Positions 1 through 8,350 of a stretch of 64,000 nucleotides of DNA are shown one piece after another. Position numbers and translations under genes: made by a program. The notes under the pieces were generated by a model. The model was not told the origin of the DNA. It did not search any database and worked only from the letters and a program-made list of their open reading frames with translations. Every line of letters starts with the position of its first letter. The stretch's first letter is position 1. Origin of the DNA: JALZMG01 sp963844175 (GTDB taxonomy: Bacteria; Actinomycetota; Acidimicrobiia; Acidimicrobiales; Ilumatobacteraceae); NCBI GenBank assembly GCA_963844175.1, contig CAWJNE010000027.1, forward strand, positions 90,121 through 154,120, read 5' to 3'.

Positions 1-440
1 GCCGACCCCTGGATGACCCCTCCGCCGCGCGCGCTGTCGGAGCGGAACGCCGCCGGAAGGTCGAGCAGCTCGACCATCCAGTCGAGCATGAGCGTCTCCA
101 GCTCGGTGCAGGACGGTGACGTGACCCAGCTCATCCCCTGCACCCCGAGCCCGGCCGACAGCAGCTCCCCGAGGATCGACGGGTACGAGCCGTTGCCCGG
201 GAAGTAGGCGAAGAAGCTGGGGTGCTGCCAGTGGGTGAGGCCCGGCGCGATGACCCGGTCGAGATCGTCGATCACCGCCTCCCACGATTCCGGCGCCGAC
301 GGCGGGTGCGCCGGCAGCATCGCTCGGACGTCGCCCGGCTTGACGTCGGGCGAGACGCGCCGGGTCTCGATCGTCGCCAGGTAGTCGGCGATCCAGTCGA
401 TCAGCTCGTGACCGCGGGTCCGGAACTCGTCGCCGTTCAC
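1..440 (-). CDS. PLP-dependent group II decarboxylase, N-terminal part (cut by window edge)
   Basis: The first 146 residues are visible, and the rest lies beyond position 1. They begin VNGDEFRTRGHELIDWIADY and include FFAYFPGNGSYPSILGELL and GMSWVTSPSCTELETLMLDW, which are typical of the N-terminal and substrate-entry region of aromatic-L-amino-acid decarboxylases. Such enzymes decarboxylate aromatic amino acids with pyridoxal phosphate in the cytoplasm. The PLP lysine lies outside the window, so substrate and activity cannot be judged. The GTG start at 440 overlaps the TGA of the upstream membrane-protein gene (GTGA at 440-437), which suggests translational coupling. Confidence 0.85.
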   Translation of the reverse strand, partial: MNGDEFRTRGHELIDWIADYLATIETRRVSPDVKPGDVRAMLPAHPPSAPESWEAVIDDLDRVIAPGLTHWQHPSFFAYFPGNGSYPSILGELLSAGLGVQGMSWVTSPSCTELETLMLDWMVELLDLPAAFRSDSARGGGVIQGS

Positions 441-769
441 GTCGTCAGCTCCTCGGTCTGCTGCTGGTGCCGCCGCCGACGCGACGAGCGGATGATGCGC
501 CAGGCGATGAACGCCAACGCCAGCGTCACGACGACCAGCAGCAGGGTCTGCTGCCACCCGCCGCGCGCTTCGCTGCCGCAGTTCGGTTGCGGCAGCGCGC
601 TGAAGCACTCGGTCAGGTCCTGCGACTCCGGCAGGAACACGTTCTCGCTCGTCGGCACCGTGTCCGGCGGTGGCGGCTCGGCCGACGCCGCAGCTGCTCG
701 GCCGCCGCCGACCACGACGACGACGAAGATCAGCGCGGCAACCAGGATCCGTGCGCGTCGCGGCGGCAT
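437..769 (-). CDS. small two-helix membrane protein of unknown function
   Basis: A 110-residue protein I do not recognise. An Arg-rich start (MPPRRAR) leads into a hydrophobic segment at about residues 8-27 that may be a signal peptide or membrane anchor. An extracytoplasmic stretch with two cysteines (ECFSALPQPNC) follows, then a second membrane helix at about 75-92 and a basic tail (SSRRRRHQQQ). The two Cys could form a disulfide outside the cell. It is the first gene of a two-gene unit with the decarboxylase and is divergent from guaA with only 32 bp between start codons, so both promoters must be very compact or leaderless. No function can be assigned. Confidence 0.7.
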   Translation of the reverse strand: MPPRRARILVAALIFVVVVVGGGRAAAASAEPPPPDTVPTSENVFLPESQDLTECFSALPQPNCGSEARGGWQQTLLLVVVTLALAFIAWRIIRSSRRRRHQQQTEELTT

Positions 770-801
770 CGGCCAGCTTTCTACCAGCGGCGTCTACGAT
801 C

Positions 802-2361
802 GTGGACTTGACGGCGGCGCCCACCTCCGATGTCGTGCTGGTGGTCGACTTCGGCGCCCAGTACGCCCAGCTGATCGCCCGTCGGGTCCGCGAGCTCCAC
901 GTGTTCTCGGAGATCGTGCCGAACCACATCACGGCGACCGAGATCGCCGAGCGCCAGCCGGCGGGGATCATCCTCTCCGGCGGCCCGAAGAGCGTCCACG
1001 TCGAGGGAGCGCCGACGCTCGATCCGGCGATCTACGACCTCGGCGTGCCGATCCTCGGCATCTGCTACGGCGCGCAGCTGATCGCCGAACAGCTCGGCGG
1101 CACGGTCGGGCGGGGGATGCGCGGCGAGTACGGCCGGGCCAAGCTGCGCCGCGAGTCGCCCTCGCTCCTGTTGCCCGACGACGCTCCGGACGTCCACGAC
1201 GTCTGGATGAGCCACTTCGACGCCATCACCGCCGCCCCCGCCGGCTTCGCCGTCACCGCCTCCACCGACGACGCACCGGTCGCCGTCCTCGAGGACGACA
1301 CCCGGCGGATCTACGGGACGCAGTTCCACCCGGAGGTCGTCCACTCCCCGTACGGCATGGCGGTCCTGCGGCGGTTCCTGCACGAGCGCGCCGGTCTCCG
1401 CGGCACGTGGACGATGTCCTCGGTGATCGACGAGCAGGTGGCGCGGATCCGCGCCCAGGTCGGCGACGGGCGGGCGATCTGCGGGCTGTCGGGCGGCGTC
1501 GACTCGTCGGTCGCCGCGGCGCTCGTGCACCGGGCGATCGGCCATCAACTGACCTGCGTGTACGTCGACACCGGCCTGATGCGCAAGGGCGAGAGCGAGC
1601 AGGTCACGGAGACGTTCCGCCGCTCGATGGGCATCGAGCTGATCCATGTCGACGCCGGGGCCCGGTTCTTCGCCCGGCTCGCCGGCGTCACCGAGCCGGA
1701 GGCCAAGCGGCGGGCGATCGGCGACGAGTTCATCCGCGTCTTCGAGGAGCACACGGGCGGACTCGTCGAGGCCGAGTTCCTCGTGCAGGGAACGCTGTAC
1801 CCGGACCTCATCGAGTCCGGGGGCGCCGACGGCACGGCAGCCGTGATCAAGAGCCACCACAACGTCGGCGGGCTGCCCGAGGACATGCGGTTGCAGCTCG
1901 TCGAGCCGTTGCGCGACCTGTTCAAGGACGAGGTGCGGGCGCTCGGCCACGAGCTCGGCCTGCCCGACGACATGGTCTGGCGCCAGCCGTTCCCCGGTCC
2001 CGGGCTCGGCGTGCGGATCATCGGCGAGGTGACGCCGGACAAGGTGGCGCTGCTGCAGGACGCCGACGCCATCGTGCGCCAGGAGATCCACGGCGCCGGG
2101 CTGGAGCGCGAGATCTGGCAGGCCTTCGCCGTACTCGCCGACATCCGCTCGGTCGGGGTGATGGGCGACGAGCGCACGTACGGCCACCCGATCATCGTGC
2201 GGGCGGTGACCAGCGACGACGCGATGACGGCCGACTGGGCCCGGCTCCCGTACGACCTGCTGGAGCGGATCTCCAACCGGATCATCAACGAGGTGGCGGG
2301 CATCAACCGGGTGGCCTACGACATCACGTCCAAGCCGCCCGGCACGATCGAATGGGAGTGA
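802..2361 (+). CDS. guaA: GMP synthase (glutamine-hydrolysing)
   Basis: Converts XMP, ATP and glutamine to GMP in purine nucleotide synthesis. The 519-residue length is typical. The class I glutamine amidotransferase domain comes first: nucleophile Cys88 in LGICYGAQLI, and His176/Glu178 in QFHPEVVHSP. The ATP-pyrophosphatase domain follows with the P-loop SGGVDSS at about 230-236. The dimerisation domain ends the protein (GPGLGVRIIGEVT, and the terminus KPPGTIEWE). I start at GTG 802 because the preceding in-frame sequence is Arg-rich shadow of the opposite gene and the family begins just before VVLVVDFGAQY. A leaderless or very short leader is implied. A 35-bp repeat begins in the last codons. 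Confidence 0.96.
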   Translation: MDLTAAPTSDVVLVVDFGAQYAQLIARRVRELHVFSEIVPNHITATEIAERQPAGIILSGGPKSVHVEGAPTLDPAIYDLGVPILGICYGAQLIAEQLGGTVGRGMRGEYGRAKLRRESPSLLLPDDAPDVHDVWMSHFDAITAAPAGFAVTASTDDAPVAVLEDDTRRIYGTQFHPEVVHSPYGMAVLRRFLHERAGLRGTWTMSSVIDEQVARIRAQVGDGRAICGLSGGVDSSVAAALVHRAIGHQLTCVYVDTGLMRKGESEQVTETFRRSMGIELIHVDAGARFFARLAGVTEPEAKRRAIGDEFIRVFEEHTGGLVEAEFLVQGTLYPDLIESGGADGTAAVIKSHHNVGGLPEDMRLQLVEPLRDLFKDEVRALGHELGLPDDMVWRQPFPGPGLGVRIIGEVTPDKVALLQDADAIVRQEIHGAGLEREIWQAFAVLADIRSVGVMGDERTYGHPIIVRAVTSDDAMTADWARLPYDLLERISNRIINEVAGINRVAYDITSKPPGTIEWE

Positions 2362-2470
2362 GCGAGTTTCGAGCGAACCCCGATGCGACGGAGTGAGCGA
2401 GTTTCGAGCGAACCCCGATGCGACGGAGTGAGCGGGTTTCGAGCGAACCCCGATGCGACGGAGTGAGCGC
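2356..2470 (+). repeat. 35-bp direct repeat, three tandem copies plus a partial fourth
   Basis: Copies lie at 2356-2390, 2391-2425 and 2426-2460, followed by a partial unit. Each begins GAGTGAGCGAG and carries TTTCGAGCGAACCCC. Copy 3 differs at one base (GCGGG for GCGAG). The first copy starts inside the guaA terminal codons, so its TGA is the guaA stop. The GTGAGCGAG start and GAGCGAAC core resemble the 65-bp repeat family elsewhere in the window. The rest of the gap to 2633 shows no gene. Confidence 0.95.
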
Positions 2471-2632
2471 CGCGTGCGCGCCCCATCTGGGCGCGGACGT
2501 TCCCGTAGGCGCGAAGGTGCGCGCCCGGAAGCCCGTTTGGGAACCTGCGCGCCCAGATGGGGGGCACGAGGGCGGGGCGTCGTCACCTGATCGTCACGGG
2601 TTCGTCACGCGCTGCTAGGGTCGCCGCTCGTC

Positions 2633-4072
2633 ATGACCTGCCCGCAGTCCTCGATCGCCCCGCGCCGCCGGCGCTGGGCCCTCGGCCTGGTCGGTGCCGC
2701 CCTCACCGCCACGATCGCCCTGGTCGCCGACCCGGTCGCCGCTGATCCCATCGAGGACCAGCGGCAGCGCGTCACGGAGCTGACCGACGAGTTGGAACGG
2801 CTGGCCGAGGCGTCGGACATCCTGGCCGAGGAGTTCGTGACCGCCATCGACGAGCAGCGCCGGCTCGAGTCCGAGGTGGTCGTCGCCGAGCAGCAGGTCG
2901 CCGAGCGGCAAGGCGAGGTCGACGCGCTGCGCTCCGAGCTCGGCGCGGTGGCCGTGCAGACGTTCATGGGCGCGGGCACGAACGGTCTCGGGCCCATGCT
3001 CGACGATTCGCAGGCCTACACCGAACAGCTCCAGCGCGACCAACTGGCGCGTGTCGCCCTGAGCTCCGGCGACGCCACCACGGATCAGCTCGACGTCGCC
3101 GTCGAGGACCTCAAGGCGCAACGCTCGGCCCTCGAGGACAAGCAGGCCGCGGCCGTGGCTGCGGCGGCCGACGTCGAGGCGGCCAAGCGGGAGAACGACG
3201 CCAAGAAGGCGGAGTACGAGAACGCCCGCACCGGTGCCGAGTCCGAGCTCGGGCGCCTGATCCAGGAGGAGGAGGAGCGGCGCGCCCGCGAGTCCTACGA
3301 GCGGATGGTGCGCGAGGCCGAGGAGGCTGCGGCCCGAGCGGCGGCAGAAGCCGCGGCCCAGCAGGCGGAGGCCGATGCGGCCGCCGCCGCCGAGGCGCAG
3401 CAGCAGGCCGACGCTGCGGCGTCAGCCGATGCGCAGGCGGCCGATGCGCAAGCGATCCAAGCGGCCCCGCAGACGCCCGACGAGCCCGACGACGAGGCCC
3501 CGGCGCCCGAGGCCGCCGACGACCAGTCGTCCGGTGGCGGTGGCGGTGGTGGCGGCGGCGATGAAGCCGACGAGCCGGCACCTGCCCCGGCGCCGGCGCA
3601 GGATGACGACGACGATGGTGATGACGACGGCGGCAGCCAGTCGTCGGGCGGCGGCGGCTCGTCGTCCGGTGGCGGTGGCGGAGGCGGCGGTTCGAGCCAG
3701 CCGAACATCCCGCCGGCTTCCTCACGGGCCGGCACGGCCGTCAACGCGGCGATGAGCCAGATCGGCGTCCCGTACCAGTACGCCACGAGCGAGCCGGGCG
3801 TCGGCTTCGACTGCTCCGGGCTCACCGCATGGGCGTGGGAGCAAGCGGGCGTCAACCTGCCCCACCAGTCGTCGGCGCAGTACGCATCGATCGCCCACGT
3901 GCCGATCGAAGAGGCCAAGCCGGGCGACCTGATCTTCTACTACTCGCCGATCAGCCACGTCGGCATGTACATCGGCAACGGCCAACTGGTCCACGCCCCG
4001 AACAGCGGCACCACCGTCAAGGTGGCCACCGTGAACTGGGGCAAGGTCACCGGCGTCGGCCGGCCGGGGTAG
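2633..4072 (+). CDS. secreted NlpC/P60 peptidoglycan endopeptidase with coiled-coil N-terminus
   Basis: A 479-residue RipA-like cell-wall hydrolase, predicted to cut peptide stems of peptidoglycan outside the membrane. A signal peptide (about residues 1-38, Arg-rich start and VAADP end) is followed by a long alpha-helical, probably coiled-coil region (about 40-260, ending Ala/Glu/Arg-rich). An acidic, Pro/Gly/Ser low-complexity linker (about 270-355) comes next, then the C-terminal NlpC/P60 domain. Catalytic residues are Cys394 in FDCSGLTAW, His442 in SHVGMYIG, and probably His454 in HAPNSG. The N-terminal helices commonly restrain the active site in this family. ATG 2633 gives a good signal peptide start. 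A strong hairpin follows at 4114. Confidence 0.92.
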   Translation: MTCPQSSIAPRRRRWALGLVGAALTATIALVADPVAADPIEDQRQRVTELTDELERLAEASDILAEEFVTAIDEQRRLESEVVVAEQQVAERQGEVDALRSELGAVAVQTFMGAGTNGLGPMLDDSQAYTEQLQRDQLARVALSSGDATTDQLDVAVEDLKAQRSALEDKQAAAVAAAADVEAAKRENDAKKAEYENARTGAESELGRLIQEEEERRARESYERMVREAEEAAARAAAEAAAQQAEADAAAAAEAQQQADAAASADAQAADAQAIQAAPQTPDEPDDEAPAPEAADDQSSGGGGGGGGGDEADEPAPAPAPAQDDDDDGDDDGGSQSSGGGGSSSGGGGGGGGSSQPNIPPASSRAGTAVNAAMSQIGVPYQYATSEPGVGFDCSGLTAWAWEQAGVNLPHQSSAQYASIAHVPIEEAKPGDLIFYYSPISHVGMYIGNGQLVHAPNSGTTVKVATVNWGKVTGVGRPG

Positions 4073-4113
4073 CGCACGCCGCCGGCACGGCTCGGCTGGC
4101 GAGTTCCTGGTCG

Positions 4114-4139
4114 GATCGCCATCGATTTCGATGGCGATC
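4114..4139 (+). terminator. perfect 12-bp-arm hairpin after the NlpC/P60 gene
   Basis: GATCGCCATCGA and TCGATGGCGATC are separated by TT. It lies 41 bp past the stop codon and about 45 bp before the SOS box of dinB. There is only a weak T run after it, so it is either a rho-independent-like terminator or a hairpin that insulates dinB. Confidence 0.6.
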
Positions 4140-4184
4140 TTGCCTCCACACCGATCGGCGGGTGGAAACGCGCGCACCGATGCG

Positions 4185-4198
4185 CGAACATGTGTTCG
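4185..4198 (+). promoter_or_regulatory. LexA-type SOS box at the dinB start
   Basis: CGAACATGTGTTCG matches the Gram-positive/actinobacterial SOS consensus CGAACRNRYGTTYG at every position. It ends on the first base of the GTG I take as the dinB start, so bound LexA would cover the promoter or start region of a leaderless transcript. Confidence 0.85.
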
Positions 4199-5388
4199 TG
4201 CGGTCAGCGGCGACGATCCTCCACGCCGATCTCGACTCGTTCTACGCATCGGTCGAGCAGCGGGACGACCCGGCGCTGCGCGGCAAGCCGGTGATCGTCG
4301 GTGGCGGGGTCGTGCTCGCCGCCAGCTACGAGGCCAAGGCCTGCGGGGTCCGCTCGGCGATGGGCGGGGCCCAGGCCCGCCGCTGCTGCCCCCATGCCGT
4401 GGTCGTGCCGCCGCGCATGAAGGCGTACTCCGCGGCCAGCAAGGCCGTGTTCGAAGTGTTCGAGGACACCACGCCACTCGTCGAGGGGCTGTCCATCGAC
4501 GAGGCGTTCCTCGACGTCGGTGGGCTGCGTCGCGTCTCCGGCACACCGACCGAGATCGCCGCCAACCTCCGCGACGAGGTGCGCGAACGCGTCGGCTTGC
4601 CGATCACCGTCGGCGTGGCCCGCACGAAGTTCCTGGCCAAGGTGGCCAGCGCCGTCGCCAAGCCCGACGGCCTGCTCGTGGTCGAACCGCACGGCGAGCG
4701 GATGTTCCTCCACCCGCTGCCCGTCGAGCGGCTGTGGGGCGTCGGTCCGGCGACCGCGGCCAAGTTGCACGCCAGGGGCATCGCCAAGGTCCGTGACATC
4801 GCCCGCCTGCCCGAGGGCGCACTGGTGGCGATCCTCGGCCCCGCCGCCGGCCACCACCTCCACGCCCTGGCGCACAACCGCGACCCGCGCCACGTCGAGG
4901 TGGGCAAGCGGCGTCGCTCCATCGGCTCGCAGAGTGCGCTCGGTCGGCGACCGCGCTCGGCCGAGGAGCTCGACGCCGTGCTGGTCGGCATCGTCGACCG
5001 GGTCACCCGGCGGCTGCGGGCGGCGGAGCGATCCGCCCGCACGGTCGTCGTTCGCCTGCGGTTCGGCGACTTCACCCGCGCCACCCGGTCGAGCACCGTG
5101 GACAACGCCACCGACGAGACCTCGGTGGTCCTGCAGGTGGCCCGGGGGCTGGTGGCGGAGGTCCGCCCGCTGATCGACGAGTCCGGCCTCACGCTGCTCG
5201 GCCTGTCGCTGACCAACCTCGACGGCGATGCCGCCCTCCAGCTCACGCTGCCGTTCGATCGCGGTGGCAGCGGCGCTCTCGACCACGTGCTCGACGACGT
5301 ACGCGACCGGTTCGGCACCTCGGCGCTCACGCCGGCCGTGCTGCTCGGGCGGCGCGACCACGAGGCGGTGCCCGTGCTGCACGAGTGA
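4198..5388 (+). CDS. dinB: DNA polymerase IV, Y family
   Basis: An error-prone translesion polymerase of 396 residues. It has the catalytic Asp in ILHADLDSFYASVEQ and the second metal-binding motif LSIDEAFLDVGG, followed by the thumb helix-hairpin-helix region (WGVGPATAAKLHARGI) and a C-terminal little-finger domain. The terminus does not end in an evident beta-clamp motif, although QLTLPF near residue 350 is clamp-motif-like. An ATG at 4180 is in frame, but it lies upstream of the SOS box. GTG 4198 directly after the box gives the usual short N-terminus, so I prefer it. SOS induction by LexA is likely. The gene overlaps the next one by GTGA. Confidence 0.93.
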   Translation: MRSAATILHADLDSFYASVEQRDDPALRGKPVIVGGGVVLAASYEAKACGVRSAMGGAQARRCCPHAVVVPPRMKAYSAASKAVFEVFEDTTPLVEGLSIDEAFLDVGGLRRVSGTPTEIAANLRDEVRERVGLPITVGVARTKFLAKVASAVAKPDGLLVVEPHGERMFLHPLPVERLWGVGPATAAKLHARGIAKVRDIARLPEGALVAILGPAAGHHLHALAHNRDPRHVEVGKRRRSIGSQSALGRRPRSAEELDAVLVGIVDRVTRRLRAAERSARTVVVRLRFGDFTRATRSSTVDNATDETSVVLQVARGLVAEVRPLIDESGLTLLGLSLTNLDGDAALQLTLPFDRGGSGALDHVLDDVRDRFGTSALTPAVLLGRRDHEAVPVLHE

Positions 5389-6434
5389 GTACCTTCCCGG
5401 GCGTGGTGCCCGGACTGGATGTCGAACGCGTTGGCGCGTGGCTGGCGGCCAACGTCGAGGGGGCCTGCCCACCGTTCACCGCCGAGCTGATCGGCGGCGG
5501 CCGCTCGAACCTCACGTACACCCTCACCGATGCCGAGGGTCGTCGCCTCGTGGTGCGCCGACCGCCGCTCGGGCACGTCCTTGCCACGGCCCACGACATG
5601 GCCCGCGAGCACCGCATCATCACCGCGCTCGGCCCGACGGTGGTCCCCGTCCCGGCGACACGAGGCCTGTGCACGGACGTCGAGGTCAACGGCGCGCCGT
5701 TCTACGTCATGGAGTACGTCGACGGCGTGGTGCTCGACAGCCCGGCCAAAGGGGCCGGGCTCGAGCTGGCGACGCGCACGGCGACCAGCCACCACCTCGT
5801 CGACGTGCTCGCCGACCTGCACGCCGTCGACGTCGACGAGGTCGGCCTCGGCGATCTGGCCCGTCGCGAGGGCTACATCGAGCGGCAGCTCAAGCGGTGG
5901 TCGACGCAGTGGGCCAACTCGAAGACCCGCGAGCTGCCGGCGATCGACGAGGTGTCCGAGCGGCTGGCGACGCGCGTGCCGGCCCAGCAGGGCGTCGTGA
6001 TCGCCCACGGGGACTACCGCCTCGGCAACTGCCTGACCGACACCACGGCCGGGCGCATCGCCGCGGTCCTCGACTGGGAGCTGTGCACGTTGGGCGACCC
6101 GCTCGCCGATGTCGGCTACCTCGGCGTGTACTGGTCGGACCCGGGCGACGGGTCGCGCCGTCACAACGACCCGTCCGGCATCGAGGGGTTCCCGTCCTAC
6201 GCCGAGCTCGTCGAGCGCTATGCCACCCGCACCGGGCGCGACGTGTCCGGCGTCGACTACTACGTCGCCTTCTCGTCATGGCGACTCGCCGTGATCAGCG
6301 AGGGCGTGTACGCCCGGTTCCTCCACGGGGCGATGGGCGACCAGGGCATCGGCGAGGCCGAGCTGGCGACGTTCCGGGACGGCACGACGGCCCTCGCCGA
6401 AGCGGCGCTGGACGCCGTCCGGCGCCTCCCGTGA
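5385..6434 (+). CDS. aminoglycoside-phosphotransferase-fold (APH/ACAD10-like) kinase
   Basis: A 349-residue APH-family protein. It has a small N-lobe with LIGGGRSNLTYTL (nucleotide loop) and VVRRPPLG, the catalytic Brenner motif HGDYRLGN, and the metal-binding motif VLDWELCTLGDP. This version with RRPP and LDWE is the one usually placed beside acyl-CoA dehydrogenases (ACAD10/11-like), where it is thought to phosphorylate hydroxyacyl or other small substrates rather than antibiotics. Here no such dehydrogenase is adjacent. The GTG start overlaps the dinB stop (GTGA), so the two may be co-translated. Substrate unknown. Confidence 0.85.
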   Translation: MSTFPGVVPGLDVERVGAWLAANVEGACPPFTAELIGGGRSNLTYTLTDAEGRRLVVRRPPLGHVLATAHDMAREHRIITALGPTVVPVPATRGLCTDVEVNGAPFYVMEYVDGVVLDSPAKGAGLELATRTATSHHLVDVLADLHAVDVDEVGLGDLARREGYIERQLKRWSTQWANSKTRELPAIDEVSERLATRVPAQQGVVIAHGDYRLGNCLTDTTAGRIAAVLDWELCTLGDPLADVGYLGVYWSDPGDGSRRHNDPSGIEGFPSYAELVERYATRTGRDVSGVDYYVAFSSWRLAVISEGVYARFLHGAMGDQGIGEAELATFRDGTTALAEAALDAVRRLP

Positions 6435-6437
6435 CGG

Positions 6438-7064
6438 TCAGTCGTCAGGTCGGGTGATCGTGTAGTCGGCGACCTGTTCCTGGATCTCCTCAACGGTCGG
6501 TTCGCCGATCGGCGTCTGGATCATCCAGCGGTGCCCGAACGGGTCGACCATCGAGAACGACCGCGCTCCGTACGCCTCGTCCTTCGGCGGCCCGGCCACC
6601 CGGGCGCCGCCACCCTCGACCCGGGCGTGGACGGCGTCGACGTCGGCCACGAGGAGGTGCAGGGTCGTCGGCGTCCCGCCGAGCGTCGTCGGCGACACGA
6701 CGTCGAGCTCGGGGTACTCGTCCGAGAGCATCACGGTCGCCCCTTCGATGGTGACCTCGGCGTGGCCGATCCGGCCGTCGTCGGCGGTGTAGCGGATCGT
6801 CTCGATGGCGCCGAGGTGGTCGCGGTACCAGACCAGCGCGTCGGTCGCCGGCGAGACGCAGAGGTACGGCGTGATGGTCGCCGTGCTCGTGTCGGTCATG
6901 GTGGTGGTGTCGGTCATGGTGGTGGTCCTCTCGGGCAGGTCGATGACGGGAAGGGCGGCGTCGGTCAGCGCGGCCTGGACGCGGCCGCGCAGGCGGGCGA
7001 CGAAGCGGGCGTCAGGGGGCGGGGGATCGACGGGCCGCAGCTGGTCGAAGGGGTCGGTGCTCAC
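6438..7064 (-). CDS. VOC-fold (glyoxalase/PhnB-like) protein with N-terminal extension
   Basis: 208 residues. The C-terminal two thirds form one VOC domain: ITPYLCVSPATDALVWYRDH, then GHAEVTIEGATVMLSDEYPE and FSMVDPFGHRWMIQT. The first 50 residues (VSTDPFDQLRPVDPPPPDAR, then FVARLRGRVQAAL) form an amphipathic extension of the kind seen in proteins encoded next to ECF sigma factors, where it could contact the sigma factor. The GTG at 7064 overlaps the sigma-factor stop (GTGA), so the pair is surely co-expressed. The tandem TMTDTT repeat at the junction offers alternative internal ATG starts. Ligand unknown. Confidence 0.82.
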   Translation of the reverse strand: MSTDPFDQLRPVDPPPPDARFVARLRGRVQAALTDAALPVIDLPERTTTMTDTTTMTDTSTATITPYLCVSPATDALVWYRDHLGAIETIRYTADDGRIGHAEVTIEGATVMLSDEYPELDVVSPTTLGGTPTTLHLLVADVDAVHARVEGGGARVAGPPKDEAYGARSFSMVDPFGHRWMIQTPIGEPTVEEIQEQVADYTITRPDD

Positions 7065-7588
7065 GACGTCCTCCCTTCTGGCGATCCGTAGAGCTGGCGG
7101 AACGCGCGCTTGGCCCGCACGAGCAGCGCCTCGGTGGCGTGGACGGTGCGGTCGAGGGCCGCCGCCACCTCGCCGACGCTGAGCCCGTCGAGGTAGCGCA
7201 GCGTCAGCGCCGCGCGGTGGTGGGCGCCGAGCCGGGCCAGGGTGTCGTGGGCGGCGAGGGCGTCGAGCTCGATGTCCCACGGGTCGTCGTGGAGGGGCGT
7301 CGCCGGGTCGTCGGCCACGGCGCGCAGCCGTCGCTGCTCGCGCTCCGCCCGCCGCCAGTGGTCGACGAGCTTGTGGCGGGCGATGCCGATCAGCCACGCC
7401 GTCGTGACCTCCGACGGCACCGATCGGCGGATGCCGTCGACGGCGCCCATGAAGACATCCGCGGTGAGGTCCTCGGCCGTCGAGCGGTCCCGGCACCGGG
7501 CGAAGAGGTAGCCGTGGACGTCGACGACGGCCTGGTCGTAGATCGCCAGCAGCGCAGCGCCCTGGTCAGCGGTGGATGGCATCCCCAC
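7061..7588 (-). CDS. ECF-type RNA polymerase sigma factor
   Basis: A 175-residue group 4 sigma factor. Region 2 (about 14-85) has YLFARCRDRSTAEDLTADVF and AWLIGIARHKLVDHWRR. Region 4 (about 110-165) has RYLDGLSVGEVAAALDRTVH, its DNA-binding helix-turn-helix. It would direct RNA polymerase to a small regulon. No classical anti-sigma factor is adjacent. The overlapping downstream gene encodes a VOC protein with an N-terminal extension that could fill that role (inference). Confidence 0.92.
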   Translation of the reverse strand: MGMPSTADQGAALLAIYDQAVVDVHGYLFARCRDRSTAEDLTADVFMGAVDGIRRSVPSEVTTAWLIGIARHKLVDHWRRAEREQRRLRAVADDPATPLHDDPWDIELDALAAHDTLARLGAHHRAALTLRYLDGLSVGEVAAALDRTVHATEALLVRAKRAFRQLYGSPEGRTS

Positions 7589-7635
7589 GGGAGGTCCATC
7601 GTCGCGACGGGCCGATATCCGTCACGGGTTGGCGC

Positions 7636-8148
7636 TCAATCGTCGAACACCCACCGCGTGGCGCGTGTGGCGAAGTCCTCGGCCCGCTCGATGACGGCGA
7701 AGGCGCGCGCCGGCTCGACCTCGATGACCAGGTTCTGGCGGATGAAGTCGGCGCTGAGGTCGGGTGAGACCGGCCGGTACTTGTCGAGGTAGCGCTGGAC
7801 CCAGAGATCCTGGCGAGTGTCGTCGGCCTCGACGAACCGGGCCTGGCCCTCGACCGAGAGGCACTCCTCGGTGTCGTCGACGGTGAACACCACGTACGGA
7901 TTGGCCCGCACGTTGGCCGCCTTTCGGGCGCGCGGCCCGCACGAGAAGGCGAAGCGCAGGTCGTCGTCGTCCCACACTCCCCACACCGGCATGGCGTGCG
8001 GGCGGGCATCACCTGAGGCGGTGACGACCCAGTAGTTGCGGTTGCGGGCCAGCCGCTCGGCCGCCCAGGACCACGGCAGCGGCGACCAGTCCTTCGTCTC
8101 GACGCCGTAATCCGGCATGGTCGGACGTTCGGCGCGCGGCCGGCTCAT
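7636..8148 (-). CDS. pyridoxamine 5'-phosphate oxidase-fold flavoprotein
   Basis: A 170-residue split-barrel protein. Motifs include NRNYWVVTASGDARPHAMPV, LRFAFSCGPRARKAANVRAN and VEGQARFVEADDT, as in FMN- or F420-binding members of the PNPOx superfamily. Actinobacterial members often reduce or bind F420 or haem, and the particular cofactor cannot be read here. ATG 8148 gives MSRPRAERPTMPDYG; an in-frame ATG at 8118 is the alternative. It stands alone downstream of the sigma-factor gene with 47 bp between. Confidence 0.85.
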   Translation of the reverse strand: MSRPRAERPTMPDYGVETKDWSPLPWSWAAERLARNRNYWVVTASGDARPHAMPVWGVWDDDDLRFAFSCGPRARKAANVRANPYVVFTVDDTEECLSVEGQARFVEADDTRQDLWVQRYLDKYRPVSPDLSADFIRQNLVIEVEPARAFAVIERAEDFATRATRWVFDD

Positions 8149-8350
8149 GTCCGCCGGCCCGCCGCCGGTGCGACCCGCGGGTGGTCGATGCTCTGGACGG
8201 ACGGGTGGCCGTCGTACGGGTTGGTCGTCATGGCCCGCCCACGTTGCCATGCCACGCACGGCGTCCTCCGATCGGTGGACACCCACGTCATCCGCGGCGT
8301 CCCCCACCTGGGGGAGGGTGCTCGGCGGCATCGTCCCCCATCCTCGGATC

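Noticed and set aside
222..2396. A 724-codon frame covering guaA in another reading frame, and similar long frames opposite many genes
   Set aside because: Arg/Pro/Ala-rich shadow frames typical of GC-rich coding DNA; the recognised genes occupy the alternative frames.
2356..2470. CRISPR-like array after guaA
   Set aside because: The 35-bp units are contiguous without spacers and no cas gene is present; the same holds for 36726-36984.
4180..4182. ATG 4180 as dinB start
   Set aside because: It lies upstream of a perfect LexA box; GTG 4198 gives the usual N-terminus.
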